DNA of 38,269 nucleotides from Fidelibacterota bacterium (GCA_029936885.1 JAPYRR010000009.1:1-38269); one strand, 5' to 3'; shown: positions 1-8,357, counted from the first letter of the stretch. Notes: generated by a model not told the origin, from the letters alone. Made by a program: numbers and translations.

Positions 1-72
1 GAACCCCCGATACACGCAAGTGTATACTGCATTTCGAGTGCAGCGCATTCAGCCAGACTCTGCCATCTCTCC
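1..72 (-). tRNA. tRNA-Ser (CGA anticodon), 3' end cut off by window edge
   Basis: Read on the minus strand from base 72, the sequence begins GGAGAGATGGCAGAGTCTGG, a typical serine tRNA acceptor and D-arm start. A 5-bp anticodon stem (CTGCA/TGCAG) encloses the loop CTCGAAA, giving anticodon CGA, which reads UCG. A long variable arm follows (GTATACACTTGCGTGTATC), as expected for the class II tRNA-Ser, then the start of the T arm ending in GGTTC. The remaining T loop and the 3' acceptor strand lie outside the window. The identification is firm; only the 3' end is missing. Confidence 0.93.
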
Positions 73-92
73 AAATTTAGCCTTATATTCTC

Positions 93-293
93 ATGGAAAT
101 TATAGTGCCACTTACGGAATTACAACGCGCAGAACTTGAAGAATACCTGGAAACAATTCTTGAACTTTATACTGAAGACGAGTATGAAGACTTGGTGGAA
201 AGTATTGTTTCCCATTATTGCCATCGGAAATTCGGGATAGAGGCAGAAGAATCCATTAAACTATTTTATGAGATTGTTGAACAATCTAAATAA
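93..293 (+). CDS. Small acidic hypothetical protein (66 aa)
   Basis: I do not recognise this protein. It is 66 residues long, rich in Glu and Leu, and looks mostly helical (for example LQRAELEEYLETILELY near residues 10-26), with one Cys-His pair around residues 43-44 and no signal peptide or membrane segment. The ATG at 93 is the only ATG that could start it, and no clear Shine-Dalgarno sequence precedes it. It stands 20 bases from the divergent tRNA-Ser gene, and a likely tRNA promoter overlaps its first codons, which casts some doubt on this start. It is followed after 26 bases by the NYN-domain gene in the same direction, so the two may be co-transcribed. Confidence 0.5.
   Translation: MEIIVPLTELQRAELEEYLETILELYTEDEYEDLVESIVSHYCHRKFGIEAEESIKLFYEIVEQSK
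99..125 (-). promoter_or_regulatory. Possible promoter of the tRNA-Ser gene
   Basis: On the minus strand there is a perfect TATAAT at bases 104-99, about 27 bases upstream of the tRNA 5' end, which suits a transcription start near base 92. The -35 region is weak: TTGTAA at 125-120 with a short 15-base spacer is the best match. The element overlaps the first codons of the small plus-strand gene at 93. It is based only on position and sequence match. Confidence 0.35.
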
Positions 294-319
294 ACACTCT
301 TTAATTACAGGGAAAATAA

Positions 320-829
320 ATGTCAGATATACTTATTAATCAATCCGTCGCCATTTTGTGTGACGGAAACAATATTGAAAGAAGCATACACGAAATGTCC
401 GGTTCTAAAAAGGCTATGATCGATTTTGATCAATTGATCCCAAAGTTATTGAATGGGAGAGGATTAAACAGGTTAATCTATTTTCGGGAAGGGAAATCAA
501 TTTCAAGAAAATTTGCTGAACGACTCCATGAGAATTACTATGGCTCAGTTGTGCCCTGTCACAAATCAGCTGATATTCCCTTATCGATTAAAGCGACTCA
601 ATTGGCATCAAAGGTGGATACCATTATTATTATGTCAGGTGATTCAGATTTTGTTGAATTGGTGAGCCACTTGAAGGCAGAAGGTGTCCGGGTTGAGATA
701 GCGGCAGTGAGACAAACAACTGCAAGGATATTAATCGAGGAATCTGACCATTACCACGAGATAACCAGTGACGATTGGTTCGTTTATCGAGGAACAAAAA
801 GAGCACCCAAATCAAAAAAGAGTTCATAA
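320..829 (+). CDS. NYN-domain protein (LabA/DUF88-like, PIN-fold putative RNase)
   Basis: This 169-residue protein matches the NYN branch of PIN-like nucleases (LabA/DUF88 type). The expected acidic motifs are visible: CDGNN with Asp15 near the N-terminus, the KSADIPL segment with Asp85, and SGDSDF with Asp108 and Asp110. These aspartates would bind a divalent metal at the active site. After the NYN core (about residues 8-155) comes a short basic tail (KRAPKSKKSS), which could contact RNA. There is no signal peptide, so it should be cytosolic. AGGGA at 309-313 precedes the ATG at a suitable distance. The family is usually linked to RNA processing or decay, but the substrate cannot be read from sequence. 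It sits between a small hypothetical gene and a cold-shock gene. Confidence 0.85.
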   Translation: MSDILINQSVAILCDGNNIERSIHEMSGSKKAMIDFDQLIPKLLNGRGLNRLIYFREGKSISRKFAERLHENYYGSVVPCHKSADIPLSIKATQLASKVDTIIIMSGDSDFVELVSHLKAEGVRVEIAAVRQTTARILIEESDHYHEITSDDWFVYRGTKRAPKSKKSS

Positions 830-936
830 GTTTATAATTATATACTTACAGATAGACTTATTCTTTTTCAATTCTGGTTTTTAGATTAAATTTCCTATCG
901 TTATATCGTTTCATTATATCAAACAAAGAGGGAAAA

Positions 937-1134
937 ATGCAAAACGGAACAGTTAAGTTTTTTAACAAAAGCAAAAGATATGGTTTTGTCAAAGGCGACG
1001 ATGGAGAAGATTACTTTTTTCATGAATCAGGACTATCTGAAGGAATCTATGTCCAAGATAATGATAAGGTTGAATTCAAAGTTGTAGATGGTGACCGAGG
1101 TAAAAAAGCAGTCGAAATATCTATCATTGATTAA
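937..1134 (+). CDS. Cold-shock-domain protein (CspA family, divergent)
   Basis: At 65 residues this has the normal length of a bacterial cold-shock protein, a single OB-fold that binds single-stranded RNA or DNA. It opens with NGTVKFFNKSKRYGFVKGDD, matching the family start and RNP1, and has an RNP2-like DYFFHES at residues 25-31. It differs from typical family members: the usual Trp of VKWFN is Phe8, and the usual Lys-Gly of KGFGFI is Lys13-Arg14. AGAGGG at 927-932 lies just ahead of the ATG. The 107-base AT-rich leader upstream holds no gene and could carry the promoter and a 5' UTR. A strong terminator follows at 1157-1188, so the gene is probably transcribed alone or ends its unit. Confidence 0.93.
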   Translation: MQNGTVKFFNKSKRYGFVKGDDGEDYFFHESGLSEGIYVQDNDKVEFKVVDGDRGKKAVEISIID

Positions 1135-1156
1135 CCATTTATCAATAAATTGATCT

Positions 1157-1188
1157 AAAAACCCCCTGAGTTTGCAGGGGGTTTTTTT
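1157..1188 (+). terminator. Rho-independent terminator after the cold-shock gene
   Basis: The 8-bp stem ACCCCCTG (1161-1168) pairs exactly with CAGGGGGT (1175-1182) around a 6-base loop, followed by a run of seven T. An A run before the stem could extend the pairing. It stands 23 bases after the cold-shock stop codon. Confidence 0.93.
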
Positions 1189-1287
1189 CATTAATATGGG
1201 ATTAGACTTTGGTCGTTATTATTTAGCATTCATCGTGAATTGAATGCAAAAATGAATTAATTAAAAAAAGTGAAACAGGATTTCAGT

Positions 1288-2574
1288 ATGTTAAAAAAGA
1301 ATACCCAATATGTTCTATTCGTAGCCATGACTTTTTCTTGGCTTTCAGCTTCCGGGCCACCCATTGAACTTGTAGAAGGGTCTTATAGTGGCGGTAAAAA
1401 TCAGGACTCTCTCATCGTGACAGGAACTGGGGATCGTATCACCTTGCAATTACAAAATGGATCAAAGATAAATTTTACGTTGGAAGGCACAACTTATAAG
1501 ACGGAAAATATTTCGGGAGAAAGCCATTATTCCTTAAATATTTTTGGGGATAAAAAATTTGAAATCATCGATGGATCAACAAATGGATCGGCCGGTGCTT
1601 ATACATTATATGCCACCCCTAGTTTTTTCAAAAAGCTGCTATCAATACTCGTATCAAGTGCGCTGATTTTTTCAGTCATTCAGGCATATTTGAAGGTAAA
1701 TAAAATCTGGAAACGACGGAAAAATGAAGAAGTGGCAAATAGTATTTCAATTGTGGCTGCTATGTTGGGGTTTGCTGTAGGGCTCCCTTTTTTAATGAAT
1801 AATATTTTTATCACTCATGATTATTTCTCAGCAGGAAAGGTTGTGTTAGGCTTATCCTTGGCATGTGTGTTTACCTTAATTGGTTCGGGACATTTTGTCG
1901 ATGCAAATCGTGGGGTGAGTTTCTTTACATTATTGGGTCGTGCACTGAATTTGGAAGGAAAAGAATCTACTGACTTGATTAGTGATATGCTTCGTCCAAA
2001 AGGTGCCCATAAAATTATTGAAATATTGAAAAAACTTGCAGCAATAGATGATGATATTGCACAGGAAGAAATCGACCTAATTAATCAATTCTCAGAAAAG
2101 TGGGGAATTGATATACCTAATTTAAAGCCCGGGAAACCTGAAGAAATTACCAACCTAGTCGAATTAAAAGCGTTGGTGCAATCTTACCTAGATGAAGGGC
2201 CGGATACTGATGTGGCAGAAGGATTGGTTGATTTGATTAATCTAATGGCTCAAGCTGATGATGAAGTGACGGAAGAAGAAGCCATGGCTGTGTCAGAATT
2301 TACCGGTATGATCGCCCATTATGTCAGTGCAGAAAAAGGCGGAGAAATGCAAATGTACGAGGTAAATATCGTGCCCCAAGGCGACGAGCAAATCGCTGCT
2401 GTCAAGGAAATCCTTCCAGATTTGGATGTGGTTGATGATAGAGGGGGTCGGGTATTTAAAGTCGGTCGTTATTTCTCAGAAGAATATGCTGAAGCTGTCT
2501 GTGGAAAATATATAGCATTGGGGCTTTATTCTGATGCTTCAAAGGTTTTAGTTGATCCGAGTAAGGAAGATTAA
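1288..2574 (+). CDS. Membrane protein with TerB-like helical repeats and SPOR-like C-terminus
   Basis: I do not recognise the whole protein (428 aa). It starts with a signal peptide or anchor (LKKNTQYVLFVAMTFSWL), then a roughly 90-residue extracytoplasmic beta-rich region (EGSYSGG...). Next come three hydrophobic segments, near residues 113-132, 148-170 and 180-198. Two related acidic helical repeats follow: KIIEILKKLAAIDDDIAQEE near 242 and EGLVDLINLMAQADDEVTEE near 311. Both resemble the metal-binding helices of TerB/DjlA-type domains. The last 70 residues (from about 357, YEVNIVP...) resemble a SPOR-type alpha/beta fold. I prefer the ATG at 1288 because AACAGGA sits 7 bases upstream; a GTG at 1270 in the same frame would add six residues. 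The gene ends at a bidirectional terminator shared with the pnt operon. Confidence 0.8.
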   Translation: MLKKNTQYVLFVAMTFSWLSASGPPIELVEGSYSGGKNQDSLIVTGTGDRITLQLQNGSKINFTLEGTTYKTENISGESHYSLNIFGDKKFEIIDGSTNGSAGAYTLYATPSFFKKLLSILVSSALIFSVIQAYLKVNKIWKRRKNEEVANSISIVAAMLGFAVGLPFLMNNIFITHDYFSAGKVVLGLSLACVFTLIGSGHFVDANRGVSFFTLLGRALNLEGKESTDLISDMLRPKGAHKIIEILKKLAAIDDDIAQEEIDLINQFSEKWGIDIPNLKPGKPEEITNLVELKALVQSYLDEGPDTDVAEGLVDLINLMAQADDEVTEEEAMAVSEFTGMIAHYVSAEKGGEMQMYEVNIVPQGDEQIAAVKEILPDLDVVDDRGGRVFKVGRYFSEEYAEAVCGKYIALGLYSDASKVLVDPSKED

Positions 2575-2593
2575 TAATTAAATATGAATTAAT

Positions 2594-2619
2594 AAAAAAA
2601 CCGCTTAGGCGGTTTTTTT
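2594..2619. terminator. Bidirectional terminator between convergent genes
   Basis: CCGC-TTAG-GCGG at 2601-2612 is flanked by seven A on the left and seven T on the right, giving an 11-bp stem with U tracts on either strand. It lies between the plus-strand TerB-like gene (stop at 2574) and the minus-strand pntB (stop at 2644), so it can end both transcripts. Confidence 0.9.
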
Positions 2620-2643
2620 ATTTTCTAAAGTAGAAGTAAGATT

Positions 2644-4050
2644 TTATAATTCTTTCAAATCCTTCAATAATTGTTGGAGCATCTCTTTCGCATCGCCAAA
2701 GACCATAATCGAATTATCAAATCCAAATAATTCATTTTGAATACCGGCAAATCCAGTATTCATAGTCCGTTTGTTAATAATAACAGTCCGGGATTTATCC
2801 ACATCTAAAATCGGCATGCCGTAGATCGGTGATGATTTGTCATGGCGAGCAGCGGGATTCACAACATCATTTGCTCCCAATACCAGTGCAACATCGCAAT
2901 CTTCAAATTCAGGGTTAATTTCGTCCAGATCTTTTAATTGTTCGTAAGGAATGTTTGCTTCTGCCAAGAGAACATTCATATGCCCTGGCATCCGTCCTGC
3001 AACTGGATGGATCGCATAAAGAACTTTCTTCCCTTTGCTTTCTAAAAATTCGGCAACCTCACGGATAGCATGTTGAGCTTGGGCAACAGCAAGTCCATAT
3101 CCGGGAACAACAATTACTTTATCTGCAGCATCAAAGATCATGGCTGCTTCCTCTGTTGAATAAGATTTCACTGTGATTTGTTTGGCTTCGCCATCGCCTG
3201 AAGATTCTTGTTTTAATCCTACGGCTCCAAAGATGACATTTGTCAAGGATCGGTTCATCCCTTTGCACATAATGTTTGTTAGAATAAGTCCGGATGCGCC
3301 CACTAAGGCACCGGAAATGATAAGACCATTGTTCATCAATACAAACCCGGTTGCTGCTGCCGCAACGCCGGAATAAGAATTCAAGAGTGAAATAACAACG
3401 GGCATATCTGCACCACCGATTGGAATCGTAAGTGTTATACCCATTAAAGCGGACAAAAATACAATAGCATAAAAGAAGTTCACTAAATCATTTCCGCCCA
3501 TAACGAGATATGCAGTAATTGTTACCATAGAAAACGCAAATATAGCATTGAAAATTTGCTGACCTGGAAATACGATCGGTTGTCCGGAGATAAATCCCTG
3601 GAGTTTTCCAAACGCAATGAAACTACCGGTGAAAGTGAGTGTCCCCACAAAAATACTTAAAATGACCACAACGAGGTAAAAAGTGGGAGACAACCCATTG
3701 ATGAATACACCCGTTTGTAATTTATCAATATTTCTGATAAAATCTGCTCCAGCGACTAAAGCAGAAGCAGCACCGCCAAAGCCATTGAATATGGCAACCA
3801 TTTGCGGCATTTGGGTCATTTCAATTTTTGCGGCGAATACACCGCCTATCAATCCACCAATGACAATCCCAGCGATGATTAATGTAAAATCAAGGTTATT
3901 GGAAGCTAAAAGAGTTGTGACTATTGCAATGAACATGCCAATGGATGCCATTGTATTGCCGCCACGGGCTGTTTTAGGATGACTTAATTTTTTCAGTCCA
4001 AGAATAAAAAGGATCGCTGCCAGGACATAAAATAATTTTGAATATTCCAT
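2644..4050 (-). CDS. pntB: NAD(P) transhydrogenase subunit beta
   Basis: This 468-residue protein is the beta subunit of proton-translocating transhydrogenase, which uses the proton gradient to move hydride from NADH to NADP+. The first 260 or so residues hold the multi-helix membrane domain (domain II). The C-terminal part is the NADP(H)-binding domain III, with VVPGYGLAVAQAQHAIREV, HPVAGRMPGHMNVLLAEA, GANDVVNPAA and the RTMNTGFAGI segment, all strongly conserved in the family. Its length is normal. It is the last gene of a three-gene minus-strand operon, 8 bases after pntAB, and it ends at the shared terminator near 2600. The start codon is preceded by an AGGTG on the coding strand. Confidence 0.97.
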   Translation of the reverse strand: MEYSKLFYVLAAILFILGLKKLSHPKTARGGNTMASIGMFIAIVTTLLASNNLDFTLIIAGIVIGGLIGGVFAAKIEMTQMPQMVAIFNGFGGAASALVAGADFIRNIDKLQTGVFINGLSPTFYLVVVILSIFVGTLTFTGSFIAFGKLQGFISGQPIVFPGQQIFNAIFAFSMVTITAYLVMGGNDLVNFFYAIVFLSALMGITLTIPIGGADMPVVISLLNSYSGVAAAATGFVLMNNGLIISGALVGASGLILTNIMCKGMNRSLTNVIFGAVGLKQESSGDGEAKQITVKSYSTEEAAMIFDAADKVIVVPGYGLAVAQAQHAIREVAEFLESKGKKVLYAIHPVAGRMPGHMNVLLAEANIPYEQLKDLDEINPEFEDCDVALVLGANDVVNPAARHDKSSPIYGMPILDVDKSRTVIINKRTMNTGFAGIQNELFGFDNSIMVFGDAKEMLQQLLKDLKEL

Positions 4051-4058
4051 GCCGGCAC

Positions 4059-4328
4059 CTATTTCCGTTTAAACATTTTAAGCATTCGATCTGTAACCAT
4101 AAAACCGCCGATGACGTTGACAGTGGCAAATATAACAGCAATTAAGCCCAGCCATGTCCCCATACCACCATCCAATCTGGTGGCGATAATTGCACCTACA
4201 ATCGCAATGCCTGATATAGCATTTGATCCACTCATCAAGGGTGTATGTAAGGTAGGCGGGACCTTTGAAATAATCTCGATCCCAACGAAGATTGCCAATA
4301 TAAAAACAGTTAAAATATTGATATCCAT
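4059..4328 (-). CDS. pntAB: NAD(P) transhydrogenase subunit alpha part 2
   Basis: This 89-residue protein is the small membrane half of the alpha subunit. It has about three hydrophobic helices, with the family segments FVGIEIISKVPPTLHTPLMS and GSNAISGIAIVGA, and ends in a short basic tail. In Escherichia coli this part is fused to the soluble NAD-binding half; here it is a separate gene, as in Rhodospirillum rubrum. AAGGA lies 7 bases ahead of the ATG on the coding strand. It sits between pntAA (8-base gap) and pntB (8-base gap) and must work with both. Confidence 0.95.
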   Translation of the reverse strand: MDINILTVFILAIFVGIEIISKVPPTLHTPLMSGSNAISGIAIVGAIIATRLDGGMGTWLGLIAVIFATVNVIGGFMVTDRMLKMFKRK

Positions 4329-4336
4329 AATTTTCC

Positions 4337-5470
4337 TTAAGCGTTCATTGCTTCTTGGGTTGGCTCGTGAGTAATCTCACCTCTGTGAGTGAACATTGCT
4401 CCCGAAATAATTTCATCTTCCAAGTCCAGATTGAGTTCACCATCTTTTACCATATACGTCAAAAATGCAGTAATATTTTTTGCATATAATTCACTCGCAT
4501 GAACTGGCAAAGTACCCGGAATGTTTGATGTGCCATCAATGGTAACTCCATTATATTCGATGACTTGGTCTTTTTGCGTTAATTCACAATTCCCCCCATT
4601 TTCTGCCGCTAGATCCATTATAATGGACCCTGGTTTCATGTCATCAACCATGGTTGTTGGAATAAGAAGAGGGGCAGGCCTACCCGGGATTAATGCGGTT
4701 GTAATGACCACATCTGCTTCACTCATATGTTCGTGAATCAATTCTTGTTGACGCCGTTTATAATCATCTGATGTTTCTTTTGCGTATCCACCTTCTCCTA
4801 CACCATCATCTGAATCTGATTGTACTTCTATGAATTTTGCTCCCAATGATTCAACTTGCTCTTTTACCACTGGACGAACATCAAATGCTTCCACTTGAGC
4901 TCCCAGTCTTTTTGCGGTAGCAATGGCCTGTAATCCTGCCACACCTGCACCTAAGATTAATACTTTAGCAGGGCGGATTGTACCTGCTGCCGTCATCAGT
5001 AGTGGCATATAAACGCCAAGACGATTTGCAGCAATCAAAACAGCTTTGTAACCTGCGATATTGGCTTGAGATGATAATGCATCCATTTTTTGAGCCAAAG
5101 TAGTTCGCGGAATAAGGTGCATAGAAAAACCAGTGATTGATTTTTCTGCTAATGCTTTTACAATTTTTAGCTCTCGCGTTGTTTGTATAAATGAAACATA
5201 TACAGAATGGGGTCTTAACTGGGATATTTCTTCCTCGGATGGTGGAAGTACTCTTAATACTACATCAGCTTGGGATAAAACTTTAGAACCCGAATCCAAA
5301 ATTTCTGCTCCAGCATCCTGATAGTCCGAATCAGAAATAAATGAGGCCTGCCCTGCACCAGATTCTATTCGTACATTTAATCCTGATTTTATCAATTGTT
5401 TCACTGTAACAGGTGTCACAGCAGTACGAGTTTCAAGTGGATGAATTTCTTTAGGTATTACTACAATCAT
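4337..5470 (-). CDS. pntAA: NAD(P) transhydrogenase subunit alpha part 1
   Basis: This 377-residue protein is the soluble NAD(H)-binding domain I of transhydrogenase, related to alanine dehydrogenase. It begins IVVIPKEIHPLETRTAVTP, a family hallmark. The Rossmann nucleotide site is visible as LILGAGVAGLQAIATAKRLG followed by EAFDVRP. The mobile-loop region (VVITTALIPGRPAPLLI) and the DLAAENGGNCE segment are also present. It is the first gene of the pnt operon and faces the beta-helix gene across a 125-base divergent intergenic region. I see no clear Shine-Dalgarno sequence before its ATG. Confidence 0.96.
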   Translation of the reverse strand: MIVVIPKEIHPLETRTAVTPVTVKQLIKSGLNVRIESGAGQASFISDSDYQDAGAEILDSGSKVLSQADVVLRVLPPSEEEISQLRPHSVYVSFIQTTRELKIVKALAEKSITGFSMHLIPRTTLAQKMDALSSQANIAGYKAVLIAANRLGVYMPLLMTAAGTIRPAKVLILGAGVAGLQAIATAKRLGAQVEAFDVRPVVKEQVESLGAKFIEVQSDSDDGVGEGGYAKETSDDYKRRQQELIHEHMSEADVVITTALIPGRPAPLLIPTTMVDDMKPGSIIMDLAAENGGNCELTQKDQVIEYNGVTIDGTSNIPGTLPVHASELYAKNITAFLTYMVKDGELNLDLEDEIISGAMFTHRGEITHEPTQEAMNA

Positions 5471-5528
5471 ATACGTTTTCTTATTAAATCTTAATTGAAT
5501 GAAGGACAGGAAATTACAAAGTGTTCGT

Positions 5529-5538
5529 TTGACGTCAA
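5529..5538. promoter_or_regulatory. Perfect 10-bp palindrome in a divergent intergenic region
   Basis: TTGACGTCAA is an exact inverted repeat lying 59 bases upstream of pntAA and 58 bases upstream of the beta-helix gene. Either half reads as a -35-like TTGACG. On the plus strand, CAATAT at 5553-5558 is a weak -10 at an 18-base spacing. On the minus strand the best -10 (TAATTT near 5516-5511) is poor. It could be a short operator or simply a promoter part; the regulator is unknown. Confidence 0.35.
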
Positions 5539-5595
5539 TCTTAAAATCCTGTCAATATAAACAAAAATCTTAACTGGAAATTTAAATTACAAACT

Positions 5596-8274
5596 ATGCG
5601 ATATATCATAACACTTGCATTGATCATTCAATCATTTCTTATAGCAAATACCATTCATGTACCGGAAGACTTTGTAACTATTCAATCTGCAATAAATGTT
5701 TCTCTAGATAACGATACTGTATCAGTTGCAGCTGGATTTTATGAAGAGAATATCAATTTCATTGGGAAAAAAGTAGTCGTGACTTCACGTTATATAATCG
5801 AGCTCGATTCATTGTTGATTGCTGCAACGGTTATAGATGGTGGGGAGAATGGAAGTGTTGTCACTTTCAATGATGGTGAAACAAATGAATCCGTTTTACA
5901 AGGATTTACACTTCAGAACGGAACTGGAAATAATATGGATCCAGATGAGAATGGTTCCTTTTACACCTATGGTGGAGGAATCTATTGTGCAGAATCTGAC
6001 CCTATTATTCGGGATTGTATCATTCAAAATAATACAGGACATGAAGGTGGTGGCGGTGGCATCTTTTGTTATACGGCATCTCCTAAATTTTATGGATGTA
6101 CTATAGTTGATAATGAAACAGATGATGTCGGTGGTGGACTGTATAGCAGAAGTGGTGGAAATCCGGAATTTTATAATTGTGTTTTTTCTGGGAATGTTGC
6201 TGAATTTGGTGGCGGATGTTATTTGAGACATATGTCAGATCCGTATATGGAAAATGTGACCTTCGTTGATAATTTAGCCAATAGTTCAGGAGGAGGCGTT
6301 GTGTTGAAGGACGATGCTAATCTCGAATCAAATGGGCTTAAAGTAATTGGCAATACTGCAGAAGGATTGGGCGGTGGGTTATATGTGAATAATGCAGATC
6401 CTGAACTTTCTTTTTTAATGGTTGCATCCAATACTTCAAGTTCAGGTGCAGGTGTTTATATTAGAAATACATCAGTGGTAAACATAACTAATGCGACCAT
6501 TACAGATAATTCAGCTGAACTTTATGGTAATGGTATCTATATGCGGGATGCCGTAAATGTTACTCTATTGAATTCAATAATTTGGAACAATCAAGAGTCG
6601 CAAGTCTATTTCAGAACGGATGGTAGTGATGTTGAATTGAATATCTCATATTCATTACTGCAGGATGGTGAAAGTGGAATTATTGACAATGATAATGGAG
6701 ATATAAATTTAGGCTCCGGGATTTTGGATGAAGACCCTTATTTCTGTAATGGTCCAGGTGGTAATTATTTTTTAAGAGAAAATTCACCCTGCGTAGATGG
6801 AGGGGAAGGTGGTGCTTTGATGGGATCCAATGAGTCTGGGTGTGGCCCCGTAAATATTGGACCTATTTGGTATGTAGATCATAATGGAAATGACGCAAAT
6901 GATGGAAGTCCGGAAACACCATTTGAAACAATTGCTAGGGCTATAAGCGCTGCTATGGATGGAGATACAATTCGATTAAATCCTGGTCTTTACACTGAAA
7001 CATTAAACTTTTTATACAAAGAATTAGTCATGGAATCCCGAGTTTATGAAACCCAAAACTGGGATCTTGTTAATGAAACTTATTTTGCGCCGGGGCCAGT
7101 AGGAGGCTCATGTATGAAACTTGAGGGAAGTACAAATAATAATGTGACCATTCGTGGTATTTCCTTTAGAGGCGGATCTGATCCGTACGGTGGAGGTATT
7201 GTAATACAAAACTGCTCTCCAACTCTTGTTGATGTAGTGGTTGAAGAAAATACCGCAGAAATAGGTGGCGGTATTTACATCTCTGAATCAGATCCTGTAT
7301 TCAAAAGATTGAAAATTAGAAATAATGGAGCAAATATTGGAGGTGGCATTTATATCGTAGATAGCACACCATTATTTGAAGAAACTCTCTTTATTGAAAA
7401 TATTGCTTATTGGGGTGCAGGGATATATTCGGAAAATGCTGAACCAACAATAACAGGATGTATTTTCAGAAAGAATCAAGCATTTATTGAAGGAGGCGGC
7501 TTATACCAGTCTGGGGGGATTGGAACCATCAATTGGACATCATTTGAAATGAACCACGGATATGATTTTGGGGGCGGGTTAGTTGTGAATCAGGCAACCA
7601 TTGATTTGGATCATACAACATTTTCTGATAATATATCAGGGATGGGTTCTGTTATGACAGTTCAAACTTCAGCAATTCAAATTGTTAACTCCATATTGTG
7701 GGGTAACGACGGTCCTCTGTTTTATTCGCCTAATGGAAGTGGAATAACTTCCCTTGATGTCAGTTATTCGGATATCGAAGGTGGGGTAGAATCGATTAAT
7801 GATAATTTTAATATTATGGTAACTGTTGGTAATGGATTATTGGATATAGATCCAGATTTTTGTGATCCCGTTATACAAGATTATGCGTTAGAAGATGGCT
7901 CTGTTTGCTTGGTAGGCTCAGAGAACGGTGAAGTTATTGGAGCTTTTGACATTGAATGTGGGAATGTATTGGGGACAGATGGGATTATCGTACCATCAGG
8001 ATTTTATTTAGCTCAGAATTATCCGAATCCGTTTAACTCAACAACCAAAATTGATTACACCTTAATTACCCAAGGATTTTATACTTTAAATATTTTCAAT
8101 ATTAATGGAAGTTTAGTTAGAATATTAAAATCTGAAATGGGAACGCCAGGTACATATTCAATTCGATGGGATGGCCGAAATTTCAATGGTCACATTGTAC
8201 CAACCGGTATGTATTTCTATCAACTAATATCAGCTGAAGGAATACTAAATCGTAAAATGTTATTATTGAAATAA
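5596..8274 (+). CDS. Secreted double beta-helix protein with type IX sorting domain
   Basis: This 892-residue protein has a signal peptide (MRYIITLALIIQSFLIANT) and two parallel beta-helix modules. The first starts near residue 22 (VPEDFVTIQSAINVS) and the second near 425 (WYVDHNGNDANDGSPETPF). Both follow the pattern of secreted right-handed beta-helix proteins in which a GDTI/NDTV strand is followed by G-Y-E, and both contain many GGG-I-Y turns. The C-terminal 90 residues (from about 806, AQNYPNPFNSTT) form a type A sorting domain ending in KMLLLK, so it should be exported by type IX secretion and kept at the surface or released. No lyase catalytic residues can be assigned, so I do not claim an enzyme activity. 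It heads a run of three such secreted proteins. Confidence 0.88.
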   Translation: MRYIITLALIIQSFLIANTIHVPEDFVTIQSAINVSLDNDTVSVAAGFYEENINFIGKKVVVTSRYIIELDSLLIAATVIDGGENGSVVTFNDGETNESVLQGFTLQNGTGNNMDPDENGSFYTYGGGIYCAESDPIIRDCIIQNNTGHEGGGGGIFCYTASPKFYGCTIVDNETDDVGGGLYSRSGGNPEFYNCVFSGNVAEFGGGCYLRHMSDPYMENVTFVDNLANSSGGGVVLKDDANLESNGLKVIGNTAEGLGGGLYVNNADPELSFLMVASNTSSSGAGVYIRNTSVVNITNATITDNSAELYGNGIYMRDAVNVTLLNSIIWNNQESQVYFRTDGSDVELNISYSLLQDGESGIIDNDNGDINLGSGILDEDPYFCNGPGGNYFLRENSPCVDGGEGGALMGSNESGCGPVNIGPIWYVDHNGNDANDGSPETPFETIARAISAAMDGDTIRLNPGLYTETLNFLYKELVMESRVYETQNWDLVNETYFAPGPVGGSCMKLEGSTNNNVTIRGISFRGGSDPYGGGIVIQNCSPTLVDVVVEENTAEIGGGIYISESDPVFKRLKIRNNGANIGGGIYIVDSTPLFEETLFIENIAYWGAGIYSENAEPTITGCIFRKNQAFIEGGGLYQSGGIGTINWTSFEMNHGYDFGGGLVVNQATIDLDHTTFSDNISGMGSVMTVQTSAIQIVNSILWGNDGPLFYSPNGSGITSLDVSYSDIEGGVESINDNFNIMVTVGNGLLDIDPDFCDPVIQDYALEDGSVCLVGSENGEVIGAFDIECGNVLGTDGIIVPSGFYLAQNYPNPFNSTTKIDYTLITQGFYTLNIFNINGSLVRILKSEMGTPGTYSIRWDGRNFNGHIVPTGMYFYQLISAEGILNRKMLLLK

Positions 8275-8357
8275 TATTAACGTATATTATACAATAAAAT
8301 TGAGATTCCTATTTTGATTGTCTTCGTTGTATATTCGACGTCTCGGATAAGACAACA

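Noticed and set aside
5837-6106. An 89-codon plus-strand open frame overlapping the beta-helix gene in another frame
   Set aside because: It is nested in the main frame, has no start signal, and encodes no recognisable sequence.
5896-6231. A 111-codon open frame on the minus strand inside the beta-helix gene
   Set aside because: The repetitive plus-strand coding pattern explains the open antisense frame; the Ile/Thr/Ser-rich product looks artificial.
6000-7700. Repeated GGTGGAGG-type sequences that could look like a direct-repeat array
   Set aside because: They encode the Gly-rich turns of beta-helix repeats at irregular spacing and are not a CRISPR array or a non-coding repeat.
8275-8357. 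A terminator between the first two secreted-protein genes
   Set aside because: The region is AT-rich with only weak, short inverted repeats and no stem followed by a T run.
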